Origin: Porphyromonas pogonae
GTDB taxonomy: Bacteria > Bacteroidota > Bacteroidia > Bacteroidales > Porphyromonadaceae
Direction: 5' to 3'
Assembly (NCBI RefSeq): GCF_036320655.1
Contig: NZ_CP143258.1
Coordinates: 992,001 to 1,056,000, forward strand
Length of the DNA stretch: 64,000 nucleotides
In this document: positions 62,635 through 64,000 of the stretch, one piece after another
Layout: every line of letters starts with the position of its first letter
Numbering within the stretch: position 1 is the stretch's first letter
Made by a program: the position numbers and the translations under genes
Notes under the pieces: generated by a model
Databases searched by the model: none
What the model was told of the DNA's origin: nothing
Seen by the model: the letters and a program-made list of their open reading frames with translations, nothing else

Positions 62635-63813
62635 ATGCGCAGTACATTCAAAATCCTATTCTACATCAATAAGAACAAGACCAAAGCGGACGGCACAACG
62701 GCAATCCTTTGCCGTATCACCATAGACGGAACGAACGTAGTGATAAGCACTGGGGAAAGTGTCGTTCCTTACGAGTGGAAGGTGAAGCGAGGAGAAACAA
62801 CAGACAAGAAGACCAACCAACGCCTGCAAACCTTTCGGGAGGGAATAGAACAAGGGTACAATACCTTGCTCTACAAATATGGAGCAGTGAGTGCCGAGCT
62901 TCTGAAGAATTACCTACAAGGCATCGGGAGGACTCCAACAACACTCCTTGCCCTTAGCGCAGAAGAACTCAAAGCCCAACGAGAAAGCAAGAGTGAGGGA
63001 ACGTATAGCAACAATCGAAGTTCGGACAAACAGCTCAACTCCTTTGTACGAAGTCGTGGAGAGAAGGATATTCCCCTAACGGCTATTACGATAGATTTCT
63101 TTGATGATTACCGTTTCTATTTGAAGAAAGAGGGCTATGCTCCTGCAACAATAAACAGGCATTTGTGCTGGTTGAGTAGTTTGATGTACCGAGCCGTCAG
63201 TCAGGGAACAATACGCTTTAATCCATTTGAAGAGGTGAAGTACGAAGCCGTAGAGCGTAAACCTCGATTTCTAAGTAAAGGAGATGTGACAAAGCTCTTG
63301 GCGTTCCCTTTACAGGACGAAGGGGCGGAACTAAGTCGAAGAATGTTTCTTTTCTCCGTCTTCACGGGTTTGGCATTTGCTGACTTGCAGAGCTTGCGAG
63401 CTTCGCAAATCGAAACGAATAGCGAGGGGAAGCGATATATCCGCAAGGCAAGACAGAAGACAGAAGTGGAGAGTTTGATCCCCCTACACCCGATAGCGGA
63501 GCAGATACTTTCGCTTTACACAAAGGAGGAAAGCAAGGAAGATTACAAAATATTTCCCGATACGATGAGCAAGGGCAAGCTACTTACTCACCTCAAAGCT
63601 GTGGGCTTGGCTTGTGGTATTCGTACTCCACTGGGCTACCACGTTGCAAGACATAGTTTCGGCACGTTGACTTTGGAGGCTGGTATTCCGATAGAGAGCA
63701 TTGCCAAGATGATGGGACATTCCTCCATTGCCAGCACACAAATCTACGCCCAAATCACAGACCAAAAGATTGCAAGGGATATGGACAAGTTGATGGACAT
63801 TAATATTTTGTAA
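62635..63813 (+). CDS. Tyrosine recombinase (integrase), second of a tandem pair
   Basis: 392 aa of the same family with its own arm-binding (FKILFYINKNKTKADG) and core domains. FSVFTGLAFADL also lacks the first catalytic Arg; HVARHSFGTL and MGHSSIASTQIYAQI supply His, Arg, His and Tyr. Paired recombinases are seen at the ends of Bacteroidales integrative elements. The gene ends 187 bp before the window edge, so the rest of the element is not visible. Confidence 0.9.
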   Translation: MRSTFKILFYINKNKTKADGTTAILCRITIDGTNVVISTGESVVPYEWKVKRGETTDKKTNQRLQTFREGIEQGYNTLLYKYGAVSAELLKNYLQGIGRTPTTLLALSAEELKAQRESKSEGTYSNNRSSDKQLNSFVRSRGEKDIPLTAITIDFFDDYRFYLKKEGYAPATINRHLCWLSSLMYRAVSQGTIRFNPFEEVKYEAVERKPRFLSKGDVTKLLAFPLQDEGAELSRRMFLFSVFTGLAFADLQSLRASQIETNSEGKRYIRKARQKTEVESLIPLHPIAEQILSLYTKEESKEDYKIFPDTMSKGKLLTHLKAVGLACGIRTPLGYHVARHSFGTLTLEAGIPIESIAKMMGHSSIASTQIYAQITDQKIARDMDKLMDINIL

Positions 63814-64000
63814 TTTGAAGCATGTGAAATACTTGTATTCTTAATTATAGCCATATGTATGTAGGGCTTTTTCTGATTTTGCACTGAATCTCTTTGTTAG
63901 TTCTGTTTTTATTATTACATTCTTGACATGTTACATTGTTTATTTGAACGATGAAATCTGGCTGAATATTCTCTTAGGTGTAGATTAAAACGCTATCTTA

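Overview
The window looks like chromosome of a Bacteroidales bacterium, probably Porphyromonadaceae or a close relative; the species cannot be fixed from sequence alone. The evidence is the promoter style (TAnnTTTG boxes, sometimes with TTTG or TTG about 20 bp upstream), weak or absent Shine-Dalgarno sites, and lineage-typical families: a PUR/DUF3276 protein, DUF3822 next to rsmD, a glycine-lipid type acyltransferase pair, GH92, GH84 and GH16 enzymes, TonB receptors, and a sigma-54 activator-lptE-secG cluster.

Layout. 1-5130: end of a membrane protein with a NUDIX-like tail, two RNA methyltransferases, a GlsA/GlsB-like lipid acyltransferase pair and yraN. 5877-8153: siderophore-type TonB receptor. 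8351-10663: tRNA-Pro, then a xanthine permease and xanthine phosphoribosyltransferase pair. 10846-18708: PUR protein, mtaB, an LpxL-like acyltransferase, a glycosyltransferase, a RecD-like helicase, a conserved exported protein, DUF3822 and rsmD. 19962-30326: GH84 hexosaminidase, murF-rpoN, oxyR, then sigma-54 activator-lptE-TPR-like-secG. 30551-35406: GH16 lipoprotein, a complete IS4-type insertion sequence with 9-bp target duplications, an exported protein and ybaK. 35500-42335: TonB receptor under a cobalamin riboswitch, an MBOAT acyltransferase and an outer-membrane beta-barrel receptor. 43518-53828: HAD phosphatase, a TolC-HlyD-ABC2-ABC2 export operon without an ATPase gene, pyruvoyl arginine decarboxylase and GH92 mannosidase. 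54053-60003: mdh, HU, a bleomycin-hydrolase-like peptidase, rdgB, a MmcQ-like protein, birA and a TrmH-family methyltransferase. 61400-63813: tandem tyrosine recombinases that probably mark the end of an integrative element.

The most unusual content lies between the genes. Four places (about 18.8, 33.1, 42.5 and 60.1 kb) carry a related cassette: a strong promoter beginning TTGACAAAGG, a short transcript with no or tiny ORFs, in three cases a terminator, then an array of palindromic sites (core TARYTA, best form GTRTTTTARYTAAAAYAC) repeated at exactly 22 bp. A fifth array at 5178-5265 has the same 22-bp pitch and a palindromic core, but a different sequence (TCAAnnnTTGA). I recognise no described system with this layout.

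Three copies of a 187-bp MITE, each exactly 187 bp with its own 5-bp target duplication, lie in intergenic DNA at 5573, 19648 and 60755. Two of these share an intergenic region with a 22-bp cassette (A, D) and one with the divergent array. The IS4-type element entered exactly at the TTGACAAAG of the cassette B promoter.
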